Under the pieces are notes generated by a model. That model had not been told where the DNA came from and searched no databases. It saw only the letters and a list, made by a program, of their open reading frames with translations. Shown here piece after piece: positions 45,684 through 56,708 of a stretch of 64,000 bases of DNA. Every line of letters starts with the position of its first letter. Position 1 is the first letter of the stretch. Both the position numbers and the translations under genes were made by a program. This DNA is from Microcoleus sp. bin48.metabat.b7b8b9.023. GTDB lineage: Bacteria > Cyanobacteriota > Cyanobacteriia > Cyanobacteriales > Microcoleaceae. Location of the stretch: the NCBI RefSeq assembly GCF_013299185.1, contig NZ_JAAFKG010000039.1, positions 1 to 64,000 on the forward strand. Reading direction: 5' to 3'.

Positions 45684-47432
45684 TTAATGCAGCAATTCTT
45701 CTAGTTTTTGCTGGTTCCACAAATACTGATACAGCCCTGTTTGGTTTACCAATTCTGCGTGAGTGCCGCTTTGCACTATTTCTCCCTTTTCCATGACGAA
45801 TATGCGATCGGCACTGGCGGCGGCTGACATTTGGTGCGAGATGAAAATTACGGTTTTGCGATCGGTTCCGGTTGCCAAGTTCTGCAAAATATCGGTTGCA
45901 GTTTGATTGTCTACGCTGGAAAGAGCATCATCTAAAATTAGCACGGGAGCGTCAACTAACAAGGCTCTAGCTAATGCTGTTCTTTGCCTTTGTCCGCCGG
46001 ACAAGGTAATGCCGCGCTCGCCGACAACTGTTTTGTACTGTTGCGGAAAGTTGAGGATTTCTGGGTGTATTTGTGCTTGTTTCGCGGCTGCTTCAATTTC
46101 TGGCTCTTCTGCTAAAGGATTGCCGTAGCGGATGTTATTCTTGATGGTAGTACCGAACAAAAAGCTTTCTTGGGGCACGTAGGCGATCGCCCCGCGCAAC
46201 TCCCTCAACTTCACCTCGGTAATATCCTGCCCGTCTACAAACAACTCACCTGCATCGATATTCAGCAAGCGCGGCAGGGCATTGGCCAAGGTTGATTTAC
46301 CAGAACCGATCGCCCCAACAATCGAGACTGTTTCGCCCGGTTTGATGGTAAAATTGACATCTTTGAGCGCGGGTATCTTAGCGCCTGGATAGGTATAATT
46401 CAAATTGCGAGCGACTATTTCACCTTTGACGGGACTTGGCAAGTCCGCTGCATCCGGAGCATCCTTAATTTGCGCTTCCACAGTCAAAATTGATTCGATG
46501 CGATCGACACTGACTTCTCCGCGCTGGTAAGCAGTAATGGTGAAACCCAACAGCGCCGTGGGAAATACCAAACGCTCGACATAAATTAGCAGCGCCACAA
46601 AATCGCCGATGCTAATGTCGCCCTTAGCAATTGCTCCGCCACCCGCAGAAAGCAGCACCAGCAAACTGATGCTTGCCAAACCGCCCAGCAGTGGAAAAAT
46701 AAAGTTTCTAGTTTGGGCTAATGTCAAATTGGCTGATAGCAACTTGGCGTTACAATCGCGAAAAGCTCGACGTTCATTTTCTTCTTGAGCATAGATTTTA
46801 ATTACGGACATTCCGCTCATATCCTCTTGAATTAAATCGCTCATTGCCGAGAGTTCTTCTTGCACGGCTAGTTGCTGGATGCGAAGTTTGTCGCTAAATA
46901 ACTGTACCAAAACTAGCATTAATGGATAAACTGCGATCGCCAACAGCGTCAGCCGTACATTAATCCCCAGCATCACCGGCAAAGTCAAAGCATAAGCAAA
47001 GGCTGTATTCGCCAAACTCAGCACTGCAAAACCCACCAAGCGGCGAATATTGTCCAAGTCGGAAGTAGCGCGATTAATTAAATCCCCTACAGTATTGGCA
47101 GCAAAATAAGACGGTTCTAATGTTAATAAATGATTAAATATTTGCTGTTTGAGGTCAAATTCTACTTGACGCCCGACGCCAAACAGCAGAATCCGCGATG
47201 CCATCCGAATTCCCCACATGATTGAAGCTAGTACGAGAATCAGTATCACGTAGTTGAAAACTTGGTCAAATTTAGTCGCCACTTGGAGTGTGTCAACTGC
47301 ATTCCGAATCAGCAGGGGAATATAAACGCCTACAGCATTGACAATTAATAGCGAAAAAACGCCCCAAAATGTGGGTTTCCAGTGCGGGCGCATATAAGAA
47401 ATCAGTTTTTGCAGTCGAGAATAACGAGCCAT
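45684..47432 (-). CDS. ABC exporter, fused permease and ATPase
   Basis: A 582-residue half-transporter with six membrane helices (about 20-310) and a nucleotide-binding domain (about 340-575). Walker A is GAIGSGKST, the signature LSGGQRQR, Walker B VLILDDALSS and the switch His FISHQM. It acts as a dimer in the inner membrane, MsbA/BmrA-like; the substrate is unknown. I start at ATG 47432 (MARYSRLQK). The frame is open to 47540, but the extra residues are translated heptamer repeats (CQLSTVN units). Confidence 0.95.
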   Translation of the reverse strand: MARYSRLQKLISYMRPHWKPTFWGVFSLLIVNAVGVYIPLLIRNAVDTLQVATKFDQVFNYVILILVLASIMWGIRMASRILLFGVGRQVEFDLKQQIFNHLLTLEPSYFAANTVGDLINRATSDLDNIRRLVGFAVLSLANTAFAYALTLPVMLGINVRLTLLAIAVYPLMLVLVQLFSDKLRIQQLAVQEELSAMSDLIQEDMSGMSVIKIYAQEENERRAFRDCNAKLLSANLTLAQTRNFIFPLLGGLASISLLVLLSAGGGAIAKGDISIGDFVALLIYVERLVFPTALLGFTITAYQRGEVSVDRIESILTVEAQIKDAPDAADLPSPVKGEIVARNLNYTYPGAKIPALKDVNFTIKPGETVSIVGAIGSGKSTLANALPRLLNIDAGELFVDGQDITEVKLRELRGAIAYVPQESFLFGTTIKNNIRYGNPLAEEPEIEAAAKQAQIHPEILNFPQQYKTVVGERGITLSGGQRQRTALARALLVDAPVLILDDALSSVDNQTATDILQNLATGTDRKTVIFISHQMSAAASADRIFVMEKGEIVQSGTHAELVNQTGLYQYLWNQQKLEELLH

Positions 47433-47438
47433 AGGTAT

Positions 47439-47540
47439 AACAGTTGACAGTTGACAGTTGACAGTTGACAGTTGACAGTTAGTACCCGAATTTAACCGTT
47501 GATACGTATAGCAGTTGACAGTGGACAGTTGACACTCCAT
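47439..47540. repeat. STRR arrays (AGTTGAC)n upstream of the ABC exporter
   Basis: About six ACAGTTG heptamers at 47440-47480 and a second short run at 47513-47534 lie between ABC exporter and groEL. They sit within 10 bases of the exporter start codon and so occupy its leader. Confidence 0.88.
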
Positions 47541-47684
47541 CCGATCGCCCGCAATGGCACAAATAACATTATATCTGCGGGGAAACCGCAGTGCCGTCCT
47601 CTACTCACCCCGACTGCTCCCCCAAATCCGCCCCCGCCAGCCCCACACTTCTGAGGGACACGCTACAATCTAAAGTCGATCGAC

Positions 47685-47711
47685 TTAGCACTCAGAGTCA
47701 GAGAGTGCTAA
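47685..47711 (+). promoter_or_regulatory. CIRCE operator upstream of groEL
   Basis: TTAGCACTC-N9-GAGTGCTAA is a perfect CIRCE inverted repeat, 30 bases before the groEL ATG. CIRCE is the binding site of the heat-shock repressor HrcA, so groEL here should be induced by heat through HrcA release. Confidence 0.95.
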
Positions 47712-47741
47712 ATTTGCTAATGTAAGCGCAAGGAGACAAAC

Positions 47742-49442
<1,701 letters not shown>

Positions 49443-49474
49443 TCCATTATTGTCAACTTAACGTCTAATGTTCC

Positions 49475-49662
49475 GATCCCCCCTAGCCCCCCTTAAAAAG
49501 GGGGGAACCGGAAGCACTCAAAGTCCCCCGACTATCAGGGGGGATTTAGGGGGATCCCTCGGATAGACGATTAAGCCCTCCGATCCCCCCTAGCCCCCGT
49601 TAAAAAAGGGGGAACCGGAAGCACTCAAAGTCCCCCAACAATCAGGGGGATTTAGGGGGATC
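49475..49662. repeat. GATCCCCC repeat, family G, two tandem copies
   Basis: Copies at 49475-49556 and 49582-49662 share GATCCCCCCTAGCCCCC, GGGGGAACCGGAAGCACTCA, AAGTCCCCC and TTTAGGGGGATC. Arms are inverted and TIR-like. The rest of 49443-50077 holds CTCTCCC / CTATCTCC short tandems (49729-49812), five AACTGTC heptamers (49813-49848) and no gene. Confidence 0.88.
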
Positions 49663-50077
49663 TCACCTCCGATAAAAGCGAGATTTATCAATGGTTCCAG
49701 CCTTGAGTTGACACGAATGCGCCCACCCCCTCTCTCTCCCCCCTCTCCCCATCTCTCCCCCTCTCCCTATCTCTCCCCCTCTCCCTATCTCCCTATCTCC
49801 CTATCTCTCCCCCAACTGTCAACTGTCAACTGTCAACTGTCAACTGTTGAACCCCTCTCCCTTTTGTATCCGATGCGTCTTGTTGAAAAAAAGAGCAGAT
49901 GCTCTAATTAAGTTATATTCCAAAACATACTATTTCCTGAAATTTTTTGTATTATAGGGAACGGGCCGAAAATTGTACCGGGAACGCCAGCAGTAAAGTG
50001 CGAAAAAATATTTGAGTGAGTTAAACTAACTTTAGGAAAAATTTAAAGCTTAACTTGCAAGTGATCAAAAAATACCC

Positions 50078-53000
50078 ATGCAGGAAGTTATCAACTCGTT
50101 ACAGTCTTTTTTCTCTGACTCTGTTGATGCTTTCCTAGAGTGCGATCGACAGCAAAAGTACATATCGATTAATCCTGTAGCTGCTGCTTGGATGGGATTG
50201 GAGCCGGCTGAAGCAGTCAACAAAACGAATCGGGAATTGTTGAAATTATATCCCAATAATACAGCTCTAAAAAATATAATCTCTCAGATTGATTCCTGCC
50301 TGCAACAAGTATTTATCACAGGGGAAAAAAAGCTGGCAATTCACGAGGTGACGGCGGCAGACGGGGGGATTAAAATCTACGAAACGGCTTACACGCCAGC
50401 GCTGGATGTCTCTACCAACCAGATGCGGGTTTTGGGTGTCGGTAGAGATATCACCAGACACTACCGCTGGCAGCAGCAGAAAACTCAACAGTTGCGTCGC
50501 TCGAATCATTTACTGTGGTTGAATGCAGCTAACAGTCCCCTGGCAATGGTAGGCTGGGATGAGAATTTTCGGATCGTTCAGTGGTCGAAACGTGCTGAAG
50601 AAATCTTTGGCTGGACTTCCGATGATATGCTGGGCAAGCATTTCGGCGATTTGGACTTGGTTTGCGAGGACGATCGAGAGGCTGTAAGTGCGATCGAACT
50701 CGAACTAGCCTCCGGTAACGGCAATACTTCAATCAATCAAAATAAAACCAAATGCGGACAAGTTATTTGGTGTCGTTGGTTCAACTCGATTATTCGCAGC
50801 GGCGACACTTTTACAGTGCTTTCTTTGGTGGAAGATATCACGGATCGCAAACGGCTGGAAGCAGAAAAAGCCCAAGCTTCTCGCCTTACAGCAATGGTAG
50901 CCGATGTCGGTATTGCCCTCACCAAACACCCTCAAGATATCCTGCTTCCCTGTTGCGAAGCAATGGTACGAAATCTCGATGTCGCCTCTGCTGAAATTTG
51001 GACTTTTAACTCTCAATACAATATTTGCGAGTTGCAAGCAACCTCTGGAATCTACAGCCGCACAGACGAGGTTGCTAGATTTATTCAAAATAAGGTTAAC
51101 TCGATCGCCGAACAGCAAAAACCACTATTTGATTGCCGATTTGAACTGAATCATTTGGGGCTAGAGGAGCAAGAATGCGGGGAAGCCACGCCAGCACACA
51201 GTTCGCAATTAGCAATTATCGACAGCAGTCACAATCGGGGAAATTGCCAAATCCCCAAGCAAATTCTTACCTTCGCCGGCTATCCTTTAATTGTCGAAGA
51301 AAGGCTAGTGGGAGTCATGGTAATTGTCAGCCACCAGTCGCTGACAGTACCCTTTGAAGAAACTTTAGGATCCGTTGCCGATGTCATCGCTTTAGGCATC
51401 GAACGCAAGCGTGCAGAAGCTGAATTAAAATCAGCTAGAGGGTTCCTCAATTCCGTAGTAGAAAATCTGCCCTTGGGAGTTTTTGCTAAAGATGCTTCTT
51501 CGCTAAAATTCGTGCTGTGGAATAAGGCGGGGGAAACGATCGCAGGTGTGACATCTCAAGAGGCGATCGGCAAAAATGACTATGATATTTACTCCAAAGA
51601 ACAAGCTGATGTTTTTACCGCTCAAGACAGGGAAATATTGACCAGTCATCACAACCAATCTCTGGTTAAAGAAATAGCCGAAGAGCCGATCCAGACTCGC
51701 CACAAAGGTATGAGAATACTACACACCCGCAAAGTGCCAATTCTCGACGCTCAGGGCCATCCTCAGTACGTTTTGGGGATTACAGAAGATATTACCGAAC
51801 GCAGGCAGGTAGACGAAAGCGTGCGCCTCTACGACCAAATTGTTGAGAATATGCAAATTGGTTTGTACGTCTATCACTTGGAAAATATAGAAGATGATAG
51901 CACCTTGAGGGCGATCGCCTCTAATCCCGCTGCCACTAGGTTTACAGGGCTAGAAATGGCCGACGTTTTGGGCATGACAATCGACGAGATTTTTCCGCAT
52001 TTGCGATCGAAAAACATTCCCCAAGCATTTGCTGAAGTAATTCGCACTCAAAAAGCCGTAGAAGTTGAAGATATTGACTGCGACGAATCAGGAAAAATAA
52101 CTCTTGCTTTTTCTATTAAAGCTTTTCCGTTACCTAACAACTCCGTAGGCGTGGCATTTGAAAATATTACAGCTCGCAAGTGCCTGGAAGTAGAACTGCA
52201 AGTAGCATTGGCACAAACCGAACGTTCGGAACAACTGCTGCGGACGGTAATCGACAAAACCAGTGACTGGATTTTTGCCAAGAATAAACAATTTCGCTAT
52301 ATTTTAGCCAACAACAGTTTAGCCGAAGCGATCGGTAAAACAGTCGAAGAAATAATTGGCAAATCAGATTTAGAATTAGGATTTTCAGAAGAGCTAGTAT
52401 TTGGAAACTCCGCACAAAATCTCCGAGGATTTCGCACAGATGATTCTGCTGTACTGGCAGGCGAAATCATCCACAATCCCTGCGATGCTGCAACTGTTGC
52501 TGATGGTTCAATACATATTTTAGATACCAAAAAAGTCCCTCTGCGCGATGCTGAAGGTAATATATTTGCAGTGCTAGGTTTTACTAACGATATTACAAAA
52601 CGTCATGAATCGGAAGCAGCTTTGCGTAGGAGTGAAGCCAGATTTAGGTCTTTGGTTGCTAATATTCCTGGAGTGGTTTATCGCTGGCGTTGCGATTTTT
52701 CTACAAGTTTTATTAGCGAGGCAATTTACTTAATAGCGGGCTACCCGGCTGGGGATTTTATTTCGCGTTTGGACAGCAAAGGCAGAACTTTTGCTAGCAT
52801 TATTTACCCCGAAGATTTGGCAAAAGTAGAAGCAACTATTCGGCAAGGAATAGAAAATAAACAGTCTTATAATTTAGAATACCGCTTGCTAGCAGCAGAC
52901 AGCACGGTTAAATGGGTGTGGGATAAAGGTTCTCCAGTGTTCGACGCCGATGGGAGCGTTTCCTGTTTGGACGGGGTGATTTTGGATATTAGCGATCGCT

Positions 53001-54313
53001 ACTACGCCCAAGAAGCATTGCGCCAAAAAACTTCTGAGTTGGAATCTGTTTTTCTAGCATTGCCGGATCAGTATTTCCGCCTCAATGCTGACGGCATTAT
53101 TTTGGATTATTTGTCAGGAAATTCAGCGGATTTGTATCTGAATTCCGACTCTTTTCTTGGCAAACAAGTGACCGATATATTGCCAACAACCGCCGCTAGC
53201 CAGCTAGAAGAGGCTCTACTGGAAGTTGCCGAAAATAGAATTCCAGTTAGTCTAGAGTATTCCCTATCCATGCCGTCTGGGGAAGAAACCTATGAAGCGA
53301 GATTGCTACCTTTTAACTCGAATCAGGCAATAGTTATCGCCCGCAATATTACCAAGCGCAAACAAGCCGAATCAGAATTAAAAGATAAAAATCGCGAACT
53401 AGAGCAAACCTTGCAACAATTAGGCCGGACTCAAGCTCAATTAATTCAAGCAGAAAAAATGTCGAGTTTGGGACAGCTAGTGGCCGGAATTGCTCACGAA
53501 ATCAATAATCCTGTTAGTTTTATTTACGGCAATATTATTCACGCTAACGAGTATGCAAAAAATTTGCTGCAATTGTGTAGTTTGTATCAAAAAAATTACC
53601 CGCAACCAGTAACGGAAATTGCGAATTTTGCTGAAGAAATAGAAGTAGAATTTATGCAAGAGGATTTCCCGAGCCTGCTGAATTCAATTGAAAATGGAGC
53701 CGATCGCATTCGCGAAATTGTTCTGTCTTTGCGTAATTTTTCCAGACTGGAAGAATCTGATATTAAGCGTGTTGATATTCACGAAGGAATTGACAGCGCT
53801 CTATTAATTTTGCAACACAAACTCAAAGAAAATGGTAGAAATCGCCCGATTGAAATAGTCAAAGAATATGGTATGCTACCACCCGTACAGTGCTATGTCG
53901 GACAGTTAAATCAAGTGTTTATGAATATACTAAGTAATGCGATTGATGCTTTGGCAAATATCAGAAATAGAAAATTGGAATTGGCGAGTGCAGCGGATGG
54001 GGAACGGCAAAATTTTTCTACTTTACCTTTGGCTTGTGACGCATTTCCTTTGATTCGGATTCGCACGGAGGTTTTGGAGAACAATCGGGTGGCGATCGCA
54101 ATTTCGGATAACGGGTCAGGAATGGCAGAGTCTGTTCAATCTCGGATATTTGACCCGTTTTTTACTACTAAACCAGTCGGTAAAGGTACTGGTTTGGGGC
54201 TGTCTATCTCCTACCAGATTGTGGTGGAAAGACACAGGGGCAAGCTGGACTGTATTTCCGCGCCCGGTGGTGGCACTGAATTTGCGATCGAGATTCCTAT
54301 TAAGCAAAGGTAA
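50078..54313 (+). CDS. Multi-PAS/GAF sensor histidine kinase
   Basis: A 1411-residue soluble kinase. About seven PAS/PAC units (for example near 10-125, 145-265, 455-580, 585-710, 725-855, 865-985 and 990-1105) surround one GAF domain (about 270-440). A coiled coil leads to HisKA with the phospho-acceptor His1140 in VAGIAHEINNPVSF. The HATPase_c domain carries DNGSGM and GKGTGLGLSI. No membrane helix or receiver domain is present. It probably integrates light, redox or ligand signals in the cytosol. No response regulator gene is adjacent, so it is an orphan kinase. The spacer to corA has two CAGTTGACCTGGGA units. Confidence 0.93.
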   Translation: MQEVINSLQSFFSDSVDAFLECDRQQKYISINPVAAAWMGLEPAEAVNKTNRELLKLYPNNTALKNIISQIDSCLQQVFITGEKKLAIHEVTAADGGIKIYETAYTPALDVSTNQMRVLGVGRDITRHYRWQQQKTQQLRRSNHLLWLNAANSPLAMVGWDENFRIVQWSKRAEEIFGWTSDDMLGKHFGDLDLVCEDDREAVSAIELELASGNGNTSINQNKTKCGQVIWCRWFNSIIRSGDTFTVLSLVEDITDRKRLEAEKAQASRLTAMVADVGIALTKHPQDILLPCCEAMVRNLDVASAEIWTFNSQYNICELQATSGIYSRTDEVARFIQNKVNSIAEQQKPLFDCRFELNHLGLEEQECGEATPAHSSQLAIIDSSHNRGNCQIPKQILTFAGYPLIVEERLVGVMVIVSHQSLTVPFEETLGSVADVIALGIERKRAEAELKSARGFLNSVVENLPLGVFAKDASSLKFVLWNKAGETIAGVTSQEAIGKNDYDIYSKEQADVFTAQDREILTSHHNQSLVKEIAEEPIQTRHKGMRILHTRKVPILDAQGHPQYVLGITEDITERRQVDESVRLYDQIVENMQIGLYVYHLENIEDDSTLRAIASNPAATRFTGLEMADVLGMTIDEIFPHLRSKNIPQAFAEVIRTQKAVEVEDIDCDESGKITLAFSIKAFPLPNNSVGVAFENITARKCLEVELQVALAQTERSEQLLRTVIDKTSDWIFAKNKQFRYILANNSLAEAIGKTVEEIIGKSDLELGFSEELVFGNSAQNLRGFRTDDSAVLAGEIIHNPCDAATVADGSIHILDTKKVPLRDAEGNIFAVLGFTNDITKRHESEAALRRSEARFRSLVANIPGVVYRWRCDFSTSFISEAIYLIAGYPAGDFISRLDSKGRTFASIIYPEDLAKVEATIRQGIENKQSYNLEYRLLAADSTVKWVWDKGSPVFDADGSVSCLDGVILDISDRYYAQEALRQKTSELESVFLALPDQYFRLNADGIILDYLSGNSADLYLNSDSFLGKQVTDILPTTAASQLEEALLEVAENRIPVSLEYSLSMPSGEETYEARLLPFNSNQAIVIARNITKRKQAESELKDKNRELEQTLQQLGRTQAQLIQAEKMSSLGQLVAGIAHEINNPVSFIYGNIIHANEYAKNLLQLCSLYQKNYPQPVTEIANFAEEIEVEFMQEDFPSLLNSIENGADRIREIVLSLRNFSRLEESDIKRVDIHEGIDSALLILQHKLKENGRNRPIEIVKEYGMLPPVQCYVGQLNQVFMNILSNAIDALANIRNRKLELASAADGERQNFSTLPLACDAFPLIRIRTEVLENNRVAIAISDNGSGMAESVQSRIFDPFFTTKPVGKGTGLGLSISYQIVVERHRGKLDCISAPGGGTEFAIEIPIKQR

Positions 54314-54424
54314 TTAGTCAGTTGACCTGGGACAGTTGACCTGGGACAGTTGTTATTTAAAATTGATGGTTATACTGGAAAAATGATAGTCTAATTAAAT
54401 GTTCCAAAACTCGGAAATATCAAC

Positions 54425-55588
54425 ATGGTATACAAAAGCATACATACTTCTAGTGCCGTTCCCAAACCAATTAAAGATGATGATGATTCCTACGTTGACT
54501 ATTTTTATGACGATCCAGGAGCGATGCCGGGAACTCTCGACTTAGAACCCGATGCGCCACCTCCTGAGATTATATTAATTGACTATTGCGAGACAGGAGC
54601 TAGCCGCGCCGAGTTGGCAAATCCTAGAGAAGCTGCTGCCTATTTAGATACAGAATCTGTTTCTTGGGTGGATATGTTGGGATTGGGAAACAAAGAAACC
54701 TGGAGACAAATGGGCGAAGTATTTAATTTGCACGTTATGGCTCAGGAAGATGTAGTTAATGTTCCTCAACGACCGAAAGTTGTAGACTATGAAGAACACC
54801 TTTTAATCATTGCTTGGATGGTGATGATTAAACCAAATTCAGATAATTTTCATAAAGAACAAGTAAGTTTTATTTTGGGCAAGCATTACCTGCTAACTGT
54901 TCAAGAAGAACCGGACTATGATTGTTTTGACCCGGTGCGAGTTCGCATTCGCAAAGGACAAGGAACTATTCGCAAGCACAAAGCAGATTATCTGGCTTAT
55001 ACTCTCCTAGATTCGATTATAGATGGATTTTTCCCTGTATTAGAAGTTTACGGAGAGCGGATTGAAGAGTTAGAGGATGAAGTGGTGGTGCGCCCAACGC
55101 GAAAAACTCTTGAAAAAATTTATAAAATCCGGCGAGAATTGCTGACGCTGCGCCGCGCCATTTGGCCGCAGCGGGATGCAATTAATGTTTTGATTCGCGA
55201 TAGCAGCGATTTGATTAGTCCTGAGGTGCGAATTTATCTGCGCGACTGTTACGATCACACGGTGCAGGTGATGGATATGGTGGAAACTTATCGGGAGTTG
55301 TCTTCGGGTTTGATGGATGTTTATCTGTCTTCGGTTGGCAATAAAATGAATGAAATTATGAAACTGCTGACGGTGATTTCGAGTATCTTTATTCCTCTAA
55401 CTTTTGTGGCGGGAGTATACGGGATGAATTTCAATACAGAGAAATCACCGTTGAATATGCCGGAACTGAATTGGTATTTTGGCTATCCACTTTGTTGGGG
55501 GCTGATGCTAGCGATCGCCTCTACTTTAGTTTACTTTTTTTGGCGGCGCGGCTGGTTTGAGAATTTTTCTACTCTTAAGGATGACTGA
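54425..55588 (+). CDS. corA: CorA magnesium/cobalt transporter
   Basis: A 387-residue pentameric ion channel. A long N-terminal cytoplasmic funnel (about 45-320) is followed by two C-terminal membrane helices with the selectivity motif YGMNF between them (IPLTFVAGVYGMNF). The Asp-rich N-terminus (DDDDSYVDYFYDD) is a lineage extension. It mediates Mg2+ uptake, gated by cytosolic Mg2+. ATG at 54425. Monocistronic, with no Mg riboswitch recognisable in the 111-base spacer. Confidence 0.96.
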   Translation: MVYKSIHTSSAVPKPIKDDDDSYVDYFYDDPGAMPGTLDLEPDAPPPEIILIDYCETGASRAELANPREAAAYLDTESVSWVDMLGLGNKETWRQMGEVFNLHVMAQEDVVNVPQRPKVVDYEEHLLIIAWMVMIKPNSDNFHKEQVSFILGKHYLLTVQEEPDYDCFDPVRVRIRKGQGTIRKHKADYLAYTLLDSIIDGFFPVLEVYGERIEELEDEVVVRPTRKTLEKIYKIRRELLTLRRAIWPQRDAINVLIRDSSDLISPEVRIYLRDCYDHTVQVMDMVETYRELSSGLMDVYLSSVGNKMNEIMKLLTVISSIFIPLTFVAGVYGMNFNTEKSPLNMPELNWYFGYPLCWGLMLAIASTLVYFFWRRGWFENFSTLKDD

Positions 55589-55718
55589 ACCCAGGAATTC
55601 GATAAAATGCGATCGCCACCCAGGACATTTTTTAGGAGAGCAGGGCGGTTTTATTGTCAGGATAGGAAATCTCAAACTACCAAAAGTATCGCTCAAAGAT
55701 CGGCTCGCACTTGAGCCA

Positions 55719-55788
55719 AGGTACGTAGTTGCGCTTGGGCGCTCTTTATAAATATTAGGAAAGAGCGCCCAAGCGCAACTACGTACCT
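55719..55788. repeat. Palindromic dispersed repeat, family B
   Basis: AGGTACGTAGTTGCGCTTGG-GCGCTCTTT and its full complement flank a short AT loop. The GCGCTTGGGCGCTC core is a variant of the GCGCTTCAGCGCTC type elsewhere, with matching changes on both arms. Confidence 0.9.
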
Positions 55789-55802
55789 AATTTGGGCATT
55801 GA

Positions 55803-55915
55803 TATAGCCTTTCGATCTCTCATATGAGGTACTCATGGGGATAGGGCATTGGGCAAACAGGGCAAACAGGGCATTGGAATCGCGGGTATACCTCACTTTT
55901 TTGAGAAAGGCTATA
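55803..55915. repeat. MITE family C, variant copy (113 bp, inverted)
   Basis: Ends TATAGCCTTTCGATCTCTC and TTTTTTGAGAAAGGCTATA are the family C TIRs. The inside has GGGCAAACAGGGCAAACAGGGCATT instead of the GGGCTTCAGCCC core. It is the reverse-oriented partner of the copy at 59786. Confidence 0.8.
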
Positions 55916-55963
55916 TCATCGATCAAAACTTCTTAAGCTCCCAGATTCAATTCTGCAAGTAAA

Positions 55964-55994
55964 TCTAAAATCTAAAATCTAAAATCTAAAATCG
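55964..55994 (+). repeat. STRR array before rnpB
   Basis: Four AATCTAA units directly precede the rnpB promoter region. Confidence 0.85.
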
Positions 55995-56005
55995 CTGGCT
56001 TCCTG

Positions 56006-56011
56006 TACAAT
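56006..56011 (+). promoter_or_regulatory. Candidate -10 box of rnpB
   Basis: TACAAT sits 6 bases before the first paired base of RNase P RNA, the right distance for transcription to begin at 56018. Confidence 0.6.
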
Positions 56012-56017
56012 AAATCT

Positions 56018-56458
56018 GGGGAAAAAGTAGGCGCAGGCGGTTGCGGATTAGCGGAAGCTGGTCTGAGGAAAGTCCGGGCTCCCGAAAAACCAAACTTGCT
56101 GGGTAACGCCCAGTGCGAGCGATCGTGAGGATAGTGCCACAGAAAGATACCGCCCCCCATTTAGAGATTGGAGATTGGAGATTGGAGATTGCATCAAAAA
56201 TCGATCGTCAAAAATCGCAAAGTGTTAGGGGTAAGGGTGCAAAGGTGCGGTAAGAGCGCACCAGCAGCATCGAGAGGTGCTGGCTAGGTAAACCCCGGTT
56301 GGGAGCAAGGTCGGAGGGACTATGGTTGGTTTTTTACCGGTTCCGTTCTTTGGTACCGCTTGAGGCGTCTGGTAACAGGCGTCCCAGATAGATAACTGCC
56401 CTCGAAAACTGCTTGCAGTTGAGAGAACAGAACCCGGCTTATGTCCGACTTTTTCCCC
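56018..56458 (+). ncRNA. rnpB: RNase P RNA (class A)
   Basis: The catalytic RNA that trims tRNA 5' leaders. P1 is exact: GGGGAAAAAGT (56018-56028) pairs with ACTTTTTCCCC (56448-56458). Conserved pieces are GAGGAAAGTCCGGGCTCC, ACAGAAAGATACCGCC, GGTAAGAGCGCACCAG, GTAAACCCCG, AGATAACTGCC and GAACAGAACCCGGCTTA. A heptamer array of four GAGATTG units (about 56164-56192) is inserted in the P12-side region, as reported for some filamentous cyanobacterial rnpB genes. About 441 nt. Confidence 0.96.
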
Positions 56459-56684
56459 TCCAATTTTTCGGTAAGGTTCGCCCATCAGCACCCACAGAAA
56501 TATTTGGGTAACTGAACATTTGGTTTTGTAATGACAAGCTTTTTTATTAAAATGAATTTGATATTCTTTTCAACAATTCATGCTACTTTATACAAGCTCC
56601 CAACCCGGATATTATTCAGCAAGCGAAATCTGCAATTATAAAATATTATCTGAAAATTCAAGTCTAAAGTATAAAAAACTAAAT

Positions 56685-56706
56685 CCTAAATCTAAAATCT
56701 AAAATC
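56685..56706 (+). repeat. STRR array at the rnc start
   Basis: Three AATCTAA-type units end three bases before the rnc ATG, as at pheS. No Shine-Dalgarno is visible between. Confidence 0.8.
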
Positions 56707-56708
56707 GT

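Noticed and set aside
45684-47540. ABC exporter starting at 47540
   Set aside because: The extra 36 codons are translated heptamer repeats (CQLSTVN); ATG 47432 begins the family-like N-terminus.
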